The translations under genes and the position numbers were made by a program. DNA of 51,960 bases. Origin: Akkermansia muciniphila (GTDB lineage: Bacteria; Verrucomicrobiota; Verrucomicrobiia; Limisphaerales; SIBE01). The notes beneath the pieces were generated by a model. That model searched no databases, was not told the origin of the DNA, and saw only the letters and a list, made by a program, of their open reading frames with translations. The DNA lies in the NCBI GenBank assembly GCA_945861765.1, contig CAMAWP010000013.1, positions 1 to 51,960 of the forward strand, given 5' to 3'. Position 1 is the stretch's first letter. Each line of letters opens with the position of its first letter. Shown here piece by piece: positions 18,491 to 27,865 of this stretch.

Positions 18491-20410
18491 ATGTTCGTTT
18501 ATCCCAAGAATTATGACGTGATCGTTGTCGGCGCGGGTCACGCTGGCGTAGAAGCTGCGTTGGCAGCGGCGCGTCTTGGGTGCCAGACCTTGATGCTGTC
18601 GATCAATGCCGATGGCATCGGCCAAATGTCGTGCAATCCTGCCATCGGAGGGTTGGCGAAAGGCCACCTTGCTCGGGAAATCGATGCCTTGGGTGGAGAG
18701 ATGGGAAAGGCCACCGACATGACTGGGCTTCAGTTCCGGATGCTGAACACGAAGAAGGGTCCGTCGGTTTGGGCTCCCCGCGCCCAGTGCGATAAGAAAG
18801 CTTACCAGTTCCGGTTGAAATGGATCTGCGAGCGAGAGCCGAATTTGGACGTCAAACAAGGACAAGCGGCGGATCTCTTGTTTCGGGATGCGCAGGTCTA
18901 TGGTGTTGGAACCACTTTGGGAGTCGAGTACCGAGGCACGACAGTGGTTGTTACAACGGGAACCTTCCTCCGCGGGTTGATGCACATCGGGACGACACAG
19001 CAAGCTGGAGGACGTGCCGGCGAAGCCGCAGCCATGAGCCTGTCTGGATCGTTGAAACAAGTCGGATTGGAGCTCGGACGACTGAAAACCGGAACGCCGC
19101 CGAGGCTTTTGGGGCGCTCGATTGACTTTTCAAAGACCGAAGTTCAACCGGGAGACGATCCCGTTCCTTTCTTTACATTTTGGAAAGACGACTTGTTCCA
19201 CGTGGAACACTCCGGAATTAACCCGAAGGACGTCGGCCATTCTGATGGCAGGTATCCGCCGGGGTCGGTGCTCGACCGGATAAATGGTCAGATGCCCTGT
19301 CATATTTCCTTCACGACGGATGCGACGGCGTCTTTGATTCGAGAGAATCTCCACAAGTCCCCGATGTACTCCGGGGTAATCGAAGGTGTGGGACCGCGGT
19401 ATTGTCCCTCGATCGAAGACAAGATTGTGAAATTTCCAGACAAGGAGCGACATCAAATCTTTCTTGAGCCTGAGGGAATCGCAACCGATGAAATCTACGT
19501 TAACGGGTTTTCGACTTGTCTGCCGTTTGATGTTCAAGTCGATCTCGTGAGGACAATTGTGGGATGCGAGAAGGCCGAAATCATGCGTGCTGCCTACGCG
19601 GTCGAGTATGACTTCGCGTTTCCTACTCAGTTGCATTCATCGCTCGAGACGAAGGTTTGCCGCAATTTGTATCTAGCTGGGCAGATCAATGGAACCTCGG
19701 GTTACGAGGAAGCTGCGGCTCAGGGTTTGATGGCTGGAATCAATGCGGCTCGTCGGGTTCAAGAGCGCGACGCAATCGTTCTTCTCCGCAACCAAGCGTA
19801 CATCGGAGTTTTGATCGACGATCTAGTGACAAAGGGAACCTCCGAACCGTATCGGATGTTCACCTCACGCGCTGAGTATCGTCTCTTGTTGCGACAGGAT
19901 AATGCCGATCTGCGCCTCTCTGAAACCGGCTTTGAGATTGGATTACTGCCAGAGCGGAACTTTCGGAAGTTCGCCGCCAAACGAGATGCGATCGAAGCAG
20001 AGATCCATCGATTAGGGGCGACGCGCTCTGGCGGAACCCTGCTGATACAAATGTTGCGTCGGCCAGAAGTGAGTTATGTGGATCTCCCTTGCAAGAATGA
20101 CCTCCTCAACTTGGAGGAAATTCAGCAGGTGGAGATAGCCGTCAAGTATGCAGGTTACATCGAGCGACAAGAAACTGACGTGTTGAAATTCAAAACCATG
20201 GAGGAGAAGAGAATCCCCGATTGGCTCGATTACTCTGAAATTCCAAGCCTCCGGATCGAGGCTCGCCAGAAACTGATTAAGATCCGCCCTTCGACGTTAG
20301 GCCAAGCTTCGCGAATTTCCGGCGTCTCGCCAGCAGACCTGGCTTTGGTCATGGTGTGGATGAAACGAGCACCGCGCTCCACGCCGTCGAAGGAAGAGCT
20401 TATCGCCTGA
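18491..20410 (+). CDS. mnmG: tRNA uridine-5-carboxymethylaminomethyl modification enzyme MnmG (GidA)
   Basis: 639 residues. FAD-binding motif VVGAGHAGVEAALAAARLG at the N-terminus, then TFLRGLMHIG, LKTGTPPR, GPRYCPSIEDKIVKF and QINGTSGYEEAAAQGLMAGI, all GidA/MnmG signatures. With MnmE it builds the cmnm5 group at U34 of several tRNAs. In many bacteria the gene (gidA) lies beside the origin and parAB. A perfect parS palindrome is embedded in the reading frame at 19194-19209, where it encodes part of LFHVEH. mnmE, rsmG and parAB are not in the window. Confidence 0.97.
   Translation: MFVYPKNYDVIVVGAGHAGVEAALAAARLGCQTLMLSINADGIGQMSCNPAIGGLAKGHLAREIDALGGEMGKATDMTGLQFRMLNTKKGPSVWAPRAQCDKKAYQFRLKWICEREPNLDVKQGQAADLLFRDAQVYGVGTTLGVEYRGTTVVVTTGTFLRGLMHIGTTQQAGGRAGEAAAMSLSGSLKQVGLELGRLKTGTPPRLLGRSIDFSKTEVQPGDDPVPFFTFWKDDLFHVEHSGINPKDVGHSDGRYPPGSVLDRINGQMPCHISFTTDATASLIRENLHKSPMYSGVIEGVGPRYCPSIEDKIVKFPDKERHQIFLEPEGIATDEIYVNGFSTCLPFDVQVDLVRTIVGCEKAEIMRAAYAVEYDFAFPTQLHSSLETKVCRNLYLAGQINGTSGYEEAAAQGLMAGINAARRVQERDAIVLLRNQAYIGVLIDDLVTKGTSEPYRMFTSRAEYRLLLRQDNADLRLSETGFEIGLLPERNFRKFAAKRDAIEAEIHRLGATRSGGTLLIQMLRRPEVSYVDLPCKNDLLNLEEIQQVEIAVKYAGYIERQETDVLKFKTMEEKRIPDWLDYSEIPSLRIEARQKLIKIRPSTLGQASRISGVSPADLALVMVWMKRAPRSTPSKEELIA
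19194..19209. promoter_or_regulatory. parS site inside mnmG
   Basis: TGTTCCACGTGGAACA is a perfect 16-bp palindrome that fits the broadly conserved parS form TGTTNCACGTGNAACA bound by ParB. It is in frame within mnmG. An identical copy lies 1245 bases downstream, which makes chance very unlikely. Confidence 0.88.
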
Positions 20411-20438
20411 GGCGTTCTCTAATCGCCGGGGTCCTCCA

Positions 20439-20454
20439 TGTTCCACGTGGAACA
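20439..20454. promoter_or_regulatory. parS site downstream of mnmG
   Basis: A second perfect TGTTCCACGTGGAACA copy, in the 159-base gap between mnmG and the Fur-family gene. ParB loads at such sites and spreads to form the partition complex and recruit SMC. ParB itself is not encoded in the window. Confidence 0.9.
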
Positions 20455-20569
20455 TTAAACCATTTGATCCAGGAAACATCTTCGTAGTCCAATAAAGCAG
20501 AGTTGGCGTTAGGGCGAATTGGAATTGTTCTAAGTATTGACAGACTTCAAACTTTTATTACCTTTTGGT

Positions 20570-21013
20570 ATGGATTTGACCGGAGAGCATAAGATCACAA
20601 ACCAGCTGAATGAGCGGTTAGCGACGAGCGGCTTCCGGTTTACGGCGCAGCGTCAGCACGTGTATAATGTTCTTCTCGATAAGAGGGATCATCCGACTGC
20701 TGAAGAGGTCTTCCTGCGGGCCAAACATGAGATGCCGGACATCTCAATGGCGACTGTCTATAACTGTTTGGACGCTCTCGTGAAGTGCAGTTTGGTCCGG
20801 CAAGTGAATGTGGATCGCGGGGCGACACGGTTCTGCCCGAATATGCAGGAGCACTGGCACTTTTACTGCGATCACTGCGGTGGCGTCCACGATGTCGATG
20901 CGGCTGCTGACCGGCAAAGCATGGCTTTTCAACTGCCCGATGGCTTTAAGGTCAACCATTACGAGATCTCGCTTCGGGGGATTTGCCGAAGGTGCGCGCA
21001 GGACAAGAATTGA
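20570..21013 (+). CDS. Fur-family metal-dependent repressor
   Basis: 147 residues from the ATG at 20570; a TTG 11 codons upstream is an alternative. The winged-helix part ([20 protein letters not shown], then [11 protein letters not shown]) is typical of Fur/PerR/Zur. Two zinc-binding CxxC pairs are present (Cys100/Cys103 in YCDHCGG and Cys139/Cys142 in GICRRC), the structural Zn site of PerR-like members. It lies 22 bases before sufB, so it probably senses iron or peroxide and controls the SUF genes. Which metal or signal it senses cannot be read from the sequence. Confidence 0.85.
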   Translation: MDLTGEHKITNQLNERLATSGFRFTAQRQHVYNVLLDKRDHPTAEEVFLRAKHEMPDISMATVYNCLDALVKCSLVRQVNVDRGATRFCPNMQEHWHFYCDHCGGVHDVDAAADRQSMAFQLPDGFKVNHYEISLRGICRRCAQDKN

Positions 21014-21035
21014 ATTTGTACGAATTGAGCAAGCT

Positions 21036-22484
21036 ATGAGTACGGCGACTGAGACAATTGAGGGATACGTCAGCAGGGAATATAAGTATGGATTTATTAC
21101 GGATGTGGAAAGCGACTCGGCACCACCCGGGTTAAATGAGGATATTATCCGGCTAATTTCCAAGAAAAAGGACGAGCCTGAATTTCTACTGGAATGGCGG
21201 CTTAAGGCTTATAGGCATTGGCTGACGATGAAGGAGCCCGCTTGGCCGCAAGTGAATTATCCGCCGATTGACTTTCAAAAAATAATCTATTACTCCGCTC
21301 CAAAGAAAAAAGGGGACGGTCCGAAGAGCTTGGATGACGTCGATCCGAAACTGCTGGAAACCTATGAGAAATTAGGAATCCCCTTGCGCGAGCGGGAGCG
21401 GCTGGCTGGGGTAGCCGTGGACGCTATCTTTGACAGCGTTTCGGTGGGCACGACTTTTAAGGACAAGCTGGCTGAAAAGGGAGTTATCTTCTGTTCTTTT
21501 AGCGAGGCCGTCCGGGAACATCCCGATCTAATTAAGAAATACCTCGGCTCAGTTGTTCCTTACACCGATAATTTTTATGCGGCGCTGAACTCCGCAGTTT
21601 TTAGCGACGGGTCCTTTTGTTACATTCCTAAAGGCGTTCGCTGTCCGATGGAATTATCGACTTACTTCCGCATCAACGCCGCCAATACCGGGCAATTTGA
21701 GCGCACCTTGATTATTGCCGAGGAAGGAAGTTATGTGAGCTATCTCGAGGGTTGCACCGCTCCGATGCGGGATACAAATCAATTGCATGCTGCTGTGGTA
21801 GAGCTGCTTACACTCGACAATGCGGAGATCAAGTACTCGACCGTGCAAAACTGGTACCCTGGGGACGAGCAAGGGCGCGGGGGAATCTATAACTTTGTGA
21901 CAAAGCGCGGATTGGCCAAAGGCGTCAGATCCAAGATTTCTTGGACTCAAGTCGAAACCGGTTCGGCTATTACCTGGAAATATCCCAGCGTTGTCCTGCA
22001 AGGCGATAATTCGACGGGAGAATTTTACTCCGTTGCGCTCACAAATAATTACCAGCAAGCAGACACTGGAACCAAAATGACGCACATCGGAAAGAACACG
22101 CGCAGCACGATTGTTTCGAAGGGCATTTCCGCAGGGCATGGGCAAAACAGTTATCGAGGCCTGGTGAAGATCTTGAAAGGCGCGAGCAACGCGAGAAACT
22201 TTTCGCAATGTGATTCGCTTCTTTTGGGCAATAAATGCGGAGCGCACACTTTTCCTTACATCGAGGTGAAAAATACCACCGCGCAAGTCGAGCACGAGGC
22301 GACGACCTCAAAAATTGGCGAGGATCAAATCTTTTATTGCAACCAGCGCGGCCTTTCAACTCAGGACGCAGTGAACATGATCGTGAACGGCTATTGCAAA
22401 GAGGTGTTCAAACAATTGCCGATGGAGTTCGCGGTCGAGGCGCAAAAATTATTGGGAGTGAGCCTCGAAGGCAGCGTCGGCTAA
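21036..22484 (+). CDS. sufB: SUF scaffold subunit SufB
   Basis: 482 residues from [20 protein letters not shown]; the frame stays open upstream inside the Fur gene, but this is the usual N-terminus. Typical stretches are [58 protein letters not shown], and SRGQ-like [13 protein letters not shown] with [13 protein letters not shown]. SufB forms the SufBC2D complex and is the site of nascent Fe-S cluster assembly. First enzyme gene of the operon, after the Fur regulator. Confidence 0.97.
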   Translation: MSTATETIEGYVSREYKYGFITDVESDSAPPGLNEDIIRLISKKKDEPEFLLEWRLKAYRHWLTMKEPAWPQVNYPPIDFQKIIYYSAPKKKGDGPKSLDDVDPKLLETYEKLGIPLRERERLAGVAVDAIFDSVSVGTTFKDKLAEKGVIFCSFSEAVREHPDLIKKYLGSVVPYTDNFYAALNSAVFSDGSFCYIPKGVRCPMELSTYFRINAANTGQFERTLIIAEEGSYVSYLEGCTAPMRDTNQLHAAVVELLTLDNAEIKYSTVQNWYPGDEQGRGGIYNFVTKRGLAKGVRSKISWTQVETGSAITWKYPSVVLQGDNSTGEFYSVALTNNYQQADTGTKMTHIGKNTRSTIVSKGISAGHGQNSYRGLVKILKGASNARNFSQCDSLLLGNKCGAHTFPYIEVKNTTAQVEHEATTSKIGEDQIFYCNQRGLSTQDAVNMIVNGYCKEVFKQLPMEFAVEAQKLLGVSLEGSVG

Positions 22485-22580
22485 GATTTTGGTCTCCGTA
22501 ATCCGAGTTGCGAGGCCCCGTGCAGAGGGCCGAGCGCTGATGAGTTTTTTAAACAACCAACAAGAATTGAAATAATAATT

Positions 22581-23339
22581 ATGCTGGAAATCAGAAATCT
22601 CCACGCGGGAGTGGAGGGGAAAAAAATTTTGAAAGGGATTGAATTGGTGATTCGACCCGGCGAGGTTCATGCGGTCATGGGCCCTAATGGCAGCGGCAAA
22701 AGCACTTTAGCGCAAGTGTTAGCGGGCCGTGAAGGTTACGAGATCACAGCAGGTGAAGTAATCTATAAGGGGAAGAATCTCCTGGAGATGGACCCGGAGG
22801 TACGCGCTCGCGAAGGAGTCTTCCTCGCATTCCAATACCCGGTCGAAATTCCGGGAGTGAACAGCACTTACTTTTTAAAGGCGGCGCTCAATGAGGTCCG
22901 AAAGCATCAAGGTCTGCCCTCACTCGATGCCATTGAGTTCCTGGCTGTGGTTAAACAAAAAATGCAGCTCTTGGAATTGAACCAAGACTTGTTGAGGCGG
23001 TCGGTCAATGAAGGCTTTTCGGGCGGCGAAAAGAAGCGCAATGAAATATTTCAGATGGCCGTGTTGGAGCCTAAACTGGCGATTCTGGATGAAACAGATT
23101 CCGGGTTGGACATTGATGCGCTGAGAATCGTTGCTTCTGGAGTCAATAAATTGAAACGAGCTGATACCGCCCAACTCCTTATTACACATTACCAGCGTTT
23201 GCTAAACTATATCGTGCCTGATTATGTTCATGTCCTGTTCGACGGTCGGATCGTGCGCTCCGGGGACAGGAAGCTGGCACTGGAACTGGAAGAGAAGGGC
23301 TACGACTGGCTGATTAAAGAGGAAGCCCAACCAGCATAA
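22581..23339 (+). CDS. sufC: SUF ATPase subunit SufC
   Basis: 252 residues, an ABC-type ATPase without a membrane domain. Walker A GPNGSGKST at about residues 34-42, the signature FSGGEKKR, Walker B LAILDETDSGLDID and H-loop LITHYQRLL are present. The DETDSGLD form (a Thr-Asp before SGLD) is specific to SufC. ATP hydrolysis drives conformational change in SufBD during cluster assembly. It starts about 96 bases after sufB and ends 7 bases before sufD. Confidence 0.97.
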   Translation: MLEIRNLHAGVEGKKILKGIELVIRPGEVHAVMGPNGSGKSTLAQVLAGREGYEITAGEVIYKGKNLLEMDPEVRAREGVFLAFQYPVEIPGVNSTYFLKAALNEVRKHQGLPSLDAIEFLAVVKQKMQLLELNQDLLRRSVNEGFSGGEKKRNEIFQMAVLEPKLAILDETDSGLDIDALRIVASGVNKLKRADTAQLLITHYQRLLNYIVPDYVHVLFDGRIVRSGDRKLALELEEKGYDWLIKEEAQPA

Positions 23340-23346
23340 GCAGCAC

Positions 23347-24729
23347 ATGCACTCGAACATTGATTTCATGATTCAAGCACCACAGGCTCGCCAAGCGACG
23401 GAGGCAAATCCTTATCTGGAGAGTTTCGAGCGCTTCGAGAAAGACGCAGAGGCCCGCACTCCATCGTGGGTTTTTCCTATCCGCAAAGCAGGTATTGCCC
23501 GCTTTGCCGAGCTTGGTTTTCCGACGCTTCAAAACGAGGATTGGCGTTTTACCAACGTGGCGCCGGTGAGGAAGCTCCCGTTCAGACCGGTGTTTGAATA
23601 TTCGCGCGATGGCGTCACTCAGCAAAGCCTCAACGCATTCGCTTTTGCGGGGTTAAAAGCGCATCGCCTAGTCTTCATCAATGGGCATTATTCCGAGGAG
23701 CTGTCCTCGACTTTTCCGGAGCGAACCGGCGTCCGGATCACCAGTCTTGCCCGGGCGTTGAGCACGGATTCAGCATTAATCGAAAGGCACTTGGCAAATT
23801 ATGCCTCCGATGAGAAGAATGCCTTTGCTGCGCTTAACACAGCGTTCTTCCACGACGGCGCGTTCCTCTTCGTTCCGATCGACACGACGGTCGAACAGCC
23901 GATCCATTTACTGTTTGTTTCGACTGGCACCGAAGCTGGCGTCACGTCGCATCCGCGCAACCTTATCATCGCGGACAAAGGAAGTCGGCTAACGGTCCTT
24001 GAAACCTATGCGAGCCTCTCCCAGGGTCCATATTTTACAAATGCCGTAACGGAACTAGTCGTGGGAGACGGCGCGGTGGTGGAACACTGTAAATTTCAAG
24101 ATGAGAGTAAAGATGCCTTCCACATCGCAACAATCCATGCGCATCTGGGTTGCCGTAGCAACTTTACGGCTCACTCCATGGCGATGGGCGCGCGTCTTTC
24201 CCGAAATGATATCAGAATTGCTCTGAAGGGGGAAGGCGCCGAGTGTGTTCTGAATGGCCTCTATGTGACCAAGGGAGATCAGCTCGCGGATCACCACATG
24301 GTTGTCGAACATGCCAAAGCGCATTGCAACAGCCATGAATATTTCAATGGCATTTTAGACGGTCGCTCCCGAGGCGTATTTCATGGACGCATTTTGGTTC
24401 GGCCAGAAGCTCAGAAGACGGATGCCAAGCAGACGAACAAGAATCTCCTCCTCACGGATGGCGCCAGCATCGACACGAAGCCGCAATTGGAGATCTATGC
24501 GGATGACGTCAAATGCACTCACGGTGCCACCATCGGACAGCTTAACGAGGAGTCGATTTTTTATCTTAGAGCGCGCGGCATTGGCCTCGACACGGCGCGC
24601 ACGATATTAATTCACGCTTTTGCTGGCGAAATTATTGAACGCATTAAGTGCAAGGCTGCCCGAGAAGAACTCGACAATCTAATCTGGGATCGCCTCGAGC
24701 AGAACCCGCAGATAGCCCAGAAACATTGA
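23347..24729 (+). CDS. sufD: SUF scaffold subunit SufD
   Basis: 460 residues. N-terminal helical part with NEDWRFTNV (the SufD 'E-WR-T' motif), a parallel beta-helix core and the C-terminal THGATIGQLNEESIFYLRARG that marks SufD. It pairs with SufB and SufC2. The distance from sufC is 7 bases. The first residues (MHSNIDFM) may include an alternative start at the second Met, 7 codons later. Confidence 0.96.
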   Translation: MHSNIDFMIQAPQARQATEANPYLESFERFEKDAEARTPSWVFPIRKAGIARFAELGFPTLQNEDWRFTNVAPVRKLPFRPVFEYSRDGVTQQSLNAFAFAGLKAHRLVFINGHYSEELSSTFPERTGVRITSLARALSTDSALIERHLANYASDEKNAFAALNTAFFHDGAFLFVPIDTTVEQPIHLLFVSTGTEAGVTSHPRNLIIADKGSRLTVLETYASLSQGPYFTNAVTELVVGDGAVVEHCKFQDESKDAFHIATIHAHLGCRSNFTAHSMAMGARLSRNDIRIALKGEGAECVLNGLYVTKGDQLADHHMVVEHAKAHCNSHEYFNGILDGRSRGVFHGRILVRPEAQKTDAKQTNKNLLLTDGASIDTKPQLEIYADDVKCTHGATIGQLNEESIFYLRARGIGLDTARTILIHAFAGEIIERIKCKAAREELDNLIWDRLEQNPQIAQKH

Positions 24730-24871
24730 TCTTCCATGAACGCGATATGCTTGCTGACTTTCCGCTCTTCCCTGCGGCCAGGGAAACGGCGGTGCCGCAC
24801 GCTACATCTTTTGGCATCGATAAATCGAAGCAGGAGTCCAAGTCTTTCACCGATCGGAAGGGGTCACGTTT

Positions 24872-25318
24872 ATGTTCGATGATCTAAACGATCTTTATCA
24901 GCAAGTCATTCTTGACCACAGCAAGAGCCCTCGCAATTTCCAGAAAATGGAAAAAGCAAATAGGGTCGCTGAAGGCAAAAACCCATTGTGTGGCGACCAA
25001 GTCACATTGTACCTGTTGATGGAGGACGAGATTGTAAAAGATATTAGCTTTCAAGGCTCGGGCTGCGCCATTTCTAAAGCCTCAGCTTCTCTGTTAACCG
25101 AGAGTTTGAAAGGCAAGACCAGGGACCAAGTCAAAAGACTTTTCGAGGAGGTTCGTGCGATGATCACCACAGGCAAAATTACCGGCGATGAGCTCGGGAA
25201 GCTAGCGGTCTTTGCTGGGGTGCATAAATTTCCGGCGCGTGTCAAATGCGCTATCCTGCCTTGGCACGCGGTGGTTGCCGCCATGGAAGGCAAACCGGAG
25301 CCGGTTTCGACAGAATAA
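24872..25318 (+). CDS. sufU: SUF-type scaffold/sulfur acceptor SufU
   Basis: 148 residues, the Gram-positive-type NifU-like SufU. It starts MFDDLNDLYQQVILDHSKSP, the family hallmark, and has the conserved zinc/sulfur ligands Cys40 (CGD, with Asp42), Cys65 (SGCAISKAS) and Cys126 (KCAILPWH). SufU accepts sulfur from SufS. It follows sufD after 142 bases that hold no gene, and precedes sufT and sufS. Confidence 0.95.
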   Translation: MFDDLNDLYQQVILDHSKSPRNFQKMEKANRVAEGKNPLCGDQVTLYLLMEDEIVKDISFQGSGCAISKASASLLTESLKGKTRDQVKRLFEEVRAMITTGKITGDELGKLAVFAGVHKFPARVKCAILPWHAVVAAMEGKPEPVSTE

Positions 25319-25358
25319 GGTGGATCTGACGCTCGAAGCCATTTCGCTCAACTGAACT

Positions 25359-25916
25359 ATGCAAACAGACGAACCGATCACTTTGACTCGCGATTGTGAG
25401 GCGGTCGTGATTCCTGCGGGGACCAAGGTCACGATTGAGCAAGGGCAACAAGCGCACATCACCCAATCGTTGGGCGGAAGTTTTACGGTGATTGTTAACG
25501 GGAATATGTTCCGCATCGACGGGAAGGACGCCGATGCGATCGGGATGGAAAAGACGGCTGCTCCAGTTGTCGCGGCGGCGGGACAACCCGTCAGCCCTGA
25601 GCAGTTGGAGAAGGAAGTCTGGAATAACATGCGAACGTGTTACGACCCGGAAATTCCAGTCAACGTTGTTGACCTGGGCTTGATCTACGATTGCCGCATT
25701 TCACCATTGCCCGACCGAAGTGGAAATCAAGTGGAAGTGAAAATGACTTTGACGGCGCCTGGTTGCGGCATGGGCGAATACCTCAAGCAAGATGTTCAAA
25801 ACAAATTGCTCTGTATTGAAGGGATCGACGAGGTGAACGTTGAGCTGGTGTGGGAACCCCAGTGGAACCAGGGGATGATGTCGGACGCAGCCAAGCTCCA
25901 GCTCGGGCTCTATTGA
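25359..25916 (+). CDS. sufT: Fe-S assembly protein SufT (MIP18 family)
   Basis: 185 residues. An N-terminal ~75 residues specific to SufT (LTRDCEAVVIPAGTKVTIEQG, a beta-rich domain) precedes the MIP18/DUF59 domain (VWNNMRTCYDPEIPVNVVDL, then TLTAPGCGMGEYL, with the conserved DPE and the Cys of PGCGM). SufT helps mature Fe-S proteins under high demand. It sits between sufU and sufS in one operon. Confidence 0.94.
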   Translation: MQTDEPITLTRDCEAVVIPAGTKVTIEQGQQAHITQSLGGSFTVIVNGNMFRIDGKDADAIGMEKTAAPVVAAAGQPVSPEQLEKEVWNNMRTCYDPEIPVNVVDLGLIYDCRISPLPDRSGNQVEVKMTLTAPGCGMGEYLKQDVQNKLLCIEGIDEVNVELVWEPQWNQGMMSDAAKLQLGLY

Positions 25917-26018
25917 GGCAAACGTAATCATGACCTGTCGGCCAACATCGCAACTGCTTCGTCCTCGCGACAGACATCCGCTGAATCTGTGGTAATGTAA
26001 TTTTGCCCCGCGCTCATT

Positions 26019-27287
26019 ATGAACACAGATGGCTCTATTGCTGAACGCCCGAAGAACACGATCGATTGGCAAGCGTTGCGCCATGACTTTCCCATTCTCC
26101 ATCAAGAGGTGAACGGTCATCCGTTGGTCTATCTGGATAATGCCGCTACCTCTCAAAAACCGCGACGGGTCATCGACGCTTTGTGCCATTACTACGAAAA
26201 CGATAATGCCAATGTGCATCGCGGCGTTCATGAGTTGAGCAATCGGGCGAGCGCCGCTTACGAAGGCGCCCGCAATCGCGCCGCGCAATTTGTTAATGCC
26301 AGAAGCGCCGATGAAATCGTCTTCACTCGCGGAACTACTGAAGCGATCAATCTCGTTGCGCAAGCCTGGGGCACTCAGCACATCAAAGCGGGTGACAAAA
26401 TTCTCCTCACCGAGATGGAGCACCACAGCAATATTGTTCCTTGGCAGCTCCTCGCTGCGCGAGTCGGTGCAGAGCTGGTTTACCTGCCCGTCATCTGTGA
26501 CCAAGGGCAGCTTGATTTAAGCCGTCTGGACGAATGGCTAACCAGTGACGTGAAGCTGTTCGCGATGACGCACATTTCCAACACTCTCGGAACGGTGAAC
26601 CCTGTCGCCGAACTTTGCGCAAGAGCACGCAAGGTCGGCGCTGTCACGCTCGTTGATGGAGCGCAGAGTGCTGGGCATTGCCTCATCGACGTTCAGGAAA
26701 TTGGCTGTGATTTTCTGGCCTTCTCCGGCCATAAGATGTGCGGTCCCACCGGGATCGGGGTTCTTTATGGCCGTCTCGAAAGACTCGAAGCCACTCCTCC
26801 ATACCAAGGCGGTGGAGACATGATTTCGACGGTGGAGTTTCAGAGCAGCACGTGGAACAAGGTGCCGCACAAATTTGAAGCGGGCACGCCACACATCAGT
26901 GGAGCCATCGGCCTGCATGCGGCGATGGATTATCTCGATGCGATTGGCCGTGAGAATATCGCGCAGCACGATCATGAACTGGCCGCTTATGCTTATGGCG
27001 AACTCGCTCAATTGAAGGGTATCCGGCTCTTCGGACCTCACATTGGGCGGGCGGGGGTAGTCAGCTTTCTGGCTGCTGATGTGCATGCGCACGATCTGGT
27101 GACGGTGGCGGATCAACGCGGAGTGGCGCTGCGCGGGGGCCATCATTGCAACCAGCCCTTGATGAAAAAACTCGGAGTTGAATCCACCGCTCGAGCCAGT
27201 TTTTACTTTTACAATACGCGTTCAGAAGTCGATCGTTTGGTTGAAGTTTTGAAAGAAATCCAAAAGTTTTTCGGCGGCAATTCTTGA
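26019..27287 (+). CDS. sufS: Cysteine desulfurase SufS
   Basis: 422 residues, class II cysteine desulfurase. PLP lysine Lys239 lies in AFSGHKMCGPTGIGVLYG. The persulfide-forming Cys377 lies in RGGHHCNQPL, the short-loop SufS form. The N-terminal YLDNAATSQKPRRVIDAL is also diagnostic. It supplies sulfur to SufU and SufBCD. An N-terminal extension of about 14 residues precedes the usual start (IDWQALRHDFPIL). It ends 5 bases before the ATG of the DUF1858/rhodanese gene. Confidence 0.97.
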   Translation: MNTDGSIAERPKNTIDWQALRHDFPILHQEVNGHPLVYLDNAATSQKPRRVIDALCHYYENDNANVHRGVHELSNRASAAYEGARNRAAQFVNARSADEIVFTRGTTEAINLVAQAWGTQHIKAGDKILLTEMEHHSNIVPWQLLAARVGAELVYLPVICDQGQLDLSRLDEWLTSDVKLFAMTHISNTLGTVNPVAELCARARKVGAVTLVDGAQSAGHCLIDVQEIGCDFLAFSGHKMCGPTGIGVLYGRLERLEATPPYQGGGDMISTVEFQSSTWNKVPHKFEAGTPHISGAIGLHAAMDYLDAIGRENIAQHDHELAAYAYGELAQLKGIRLFGPHIGRAGVVSFLAADVHAHDLVTVADQRGVALRGGHHCNQPLMKKLGVESTARASFYFYNTRSEVDRLVEVLKEIQKFFGGNS

Positions 27288-27292
27288 GAACT

Positions 27293-27865
27293 ATGTCAAC
27301 AATCAGCGTTTCCATCAGTCCCCAAAGCACGATGCGAGAAGTGCTCGATATCTTTCCGGGAGCGCAGCGGGCGCTCTTCCGCCGCTATCACGTCGGTGGT
27401 TGCAGCAGTTGCGGTTTTCAGCCCACCGAAACCTTGGAACAGGTCTGCCGCCGGAGCAATAACCTCAATGTGGACGAAGTGCTCCAGCATATCGAAGCAA
27501 GTCACGAACAGGATACGAAGATTTTCATCACCGCCGCCGATCTATCCCGCCTGCTCGCTCAAGATGGTTCGATCAAGCTGCTGGACGTTCGATCGCGAGA
27601 AGAATACGACGCCGTGCGTATTGAAGGCTCTCTTTTGATGTCTCAACCTACGATGCAGGAAATCATGGGACATTGGCCACGCACCCGGGTTTTTGTGATT
27701 GTTGACCATCAAGGAAAAGCTGGGCTTGATGCAGCCGCTTACTTTCTCGGGCACGGTTTTGAAAACGTTCGCTGCTTGCGCGGTGGAATCGATGGTTGGT
27801 CGCAAGAAATTGATCCAGCTCTCCCTCGGTATCGCGTGGAGCAAACAGCCCAATCACCATCATGA
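27293..27865 (+). CDS. DUF1858 plus rhodanese-like protein lacking the catalytic cysteine
   Basis: 190 residues from MSTISVSIS (a TTG 3 codons earlier is possible). Residues ~6-70 form a DUF1858-type domain with GGCSSCGF (Cys37, Cys40), often linked to Fe-S or redox proteins. Residues ~80-185 form a rhodanese-like domain (LLDVRSREEYD, then CLRGGIDGWS). In active rhodaneses the loop carries a Cys followed by small residues; here it reads VDHQGKAG, with Asp-His in place of the Cys. It is therefore probably not a sulfurtransferase, but may bind sulfur or other partners. It overlaps the next gene as ATGA. Confidence 0.85.
   Translation: MSTISVSISPQSTMREVLDIFPGAQRALFRRYHVGGCSSCGFQPTETLEQVCRRSNNLNVDEVLQHIEASHEQDTKIFITAADLSRLLAQDGSIKLLDVRSREEYDAVRIEGSLLMSQPTMQEIMGHWPRTRVFVIVDHQGKAGLDAAAYFLGHGFENVRCLRGGIDGWSQEIDPALPRYRVEQTAQSPS

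Noticed and set aside
20537..20565. TTGACA at 20537-20542 as the promoter of the Fur-family gene
   Set aside because: No -10 box at proper spacing, and a start of transcription from it would lie at or after the likely start codon.
24730..24871. A small gene between sufD and sufU
   Set aside because: The open frame through here is the continuation of a shadow of sufD, with no start signal of its own.
26844..26859. A third parS-like site inside sufS
   Set aside because: Only the right half (CACGTGGAACA) matches; the left half fits poorly, so the 16-mer has 12 of 16 matches and is not palindromic.
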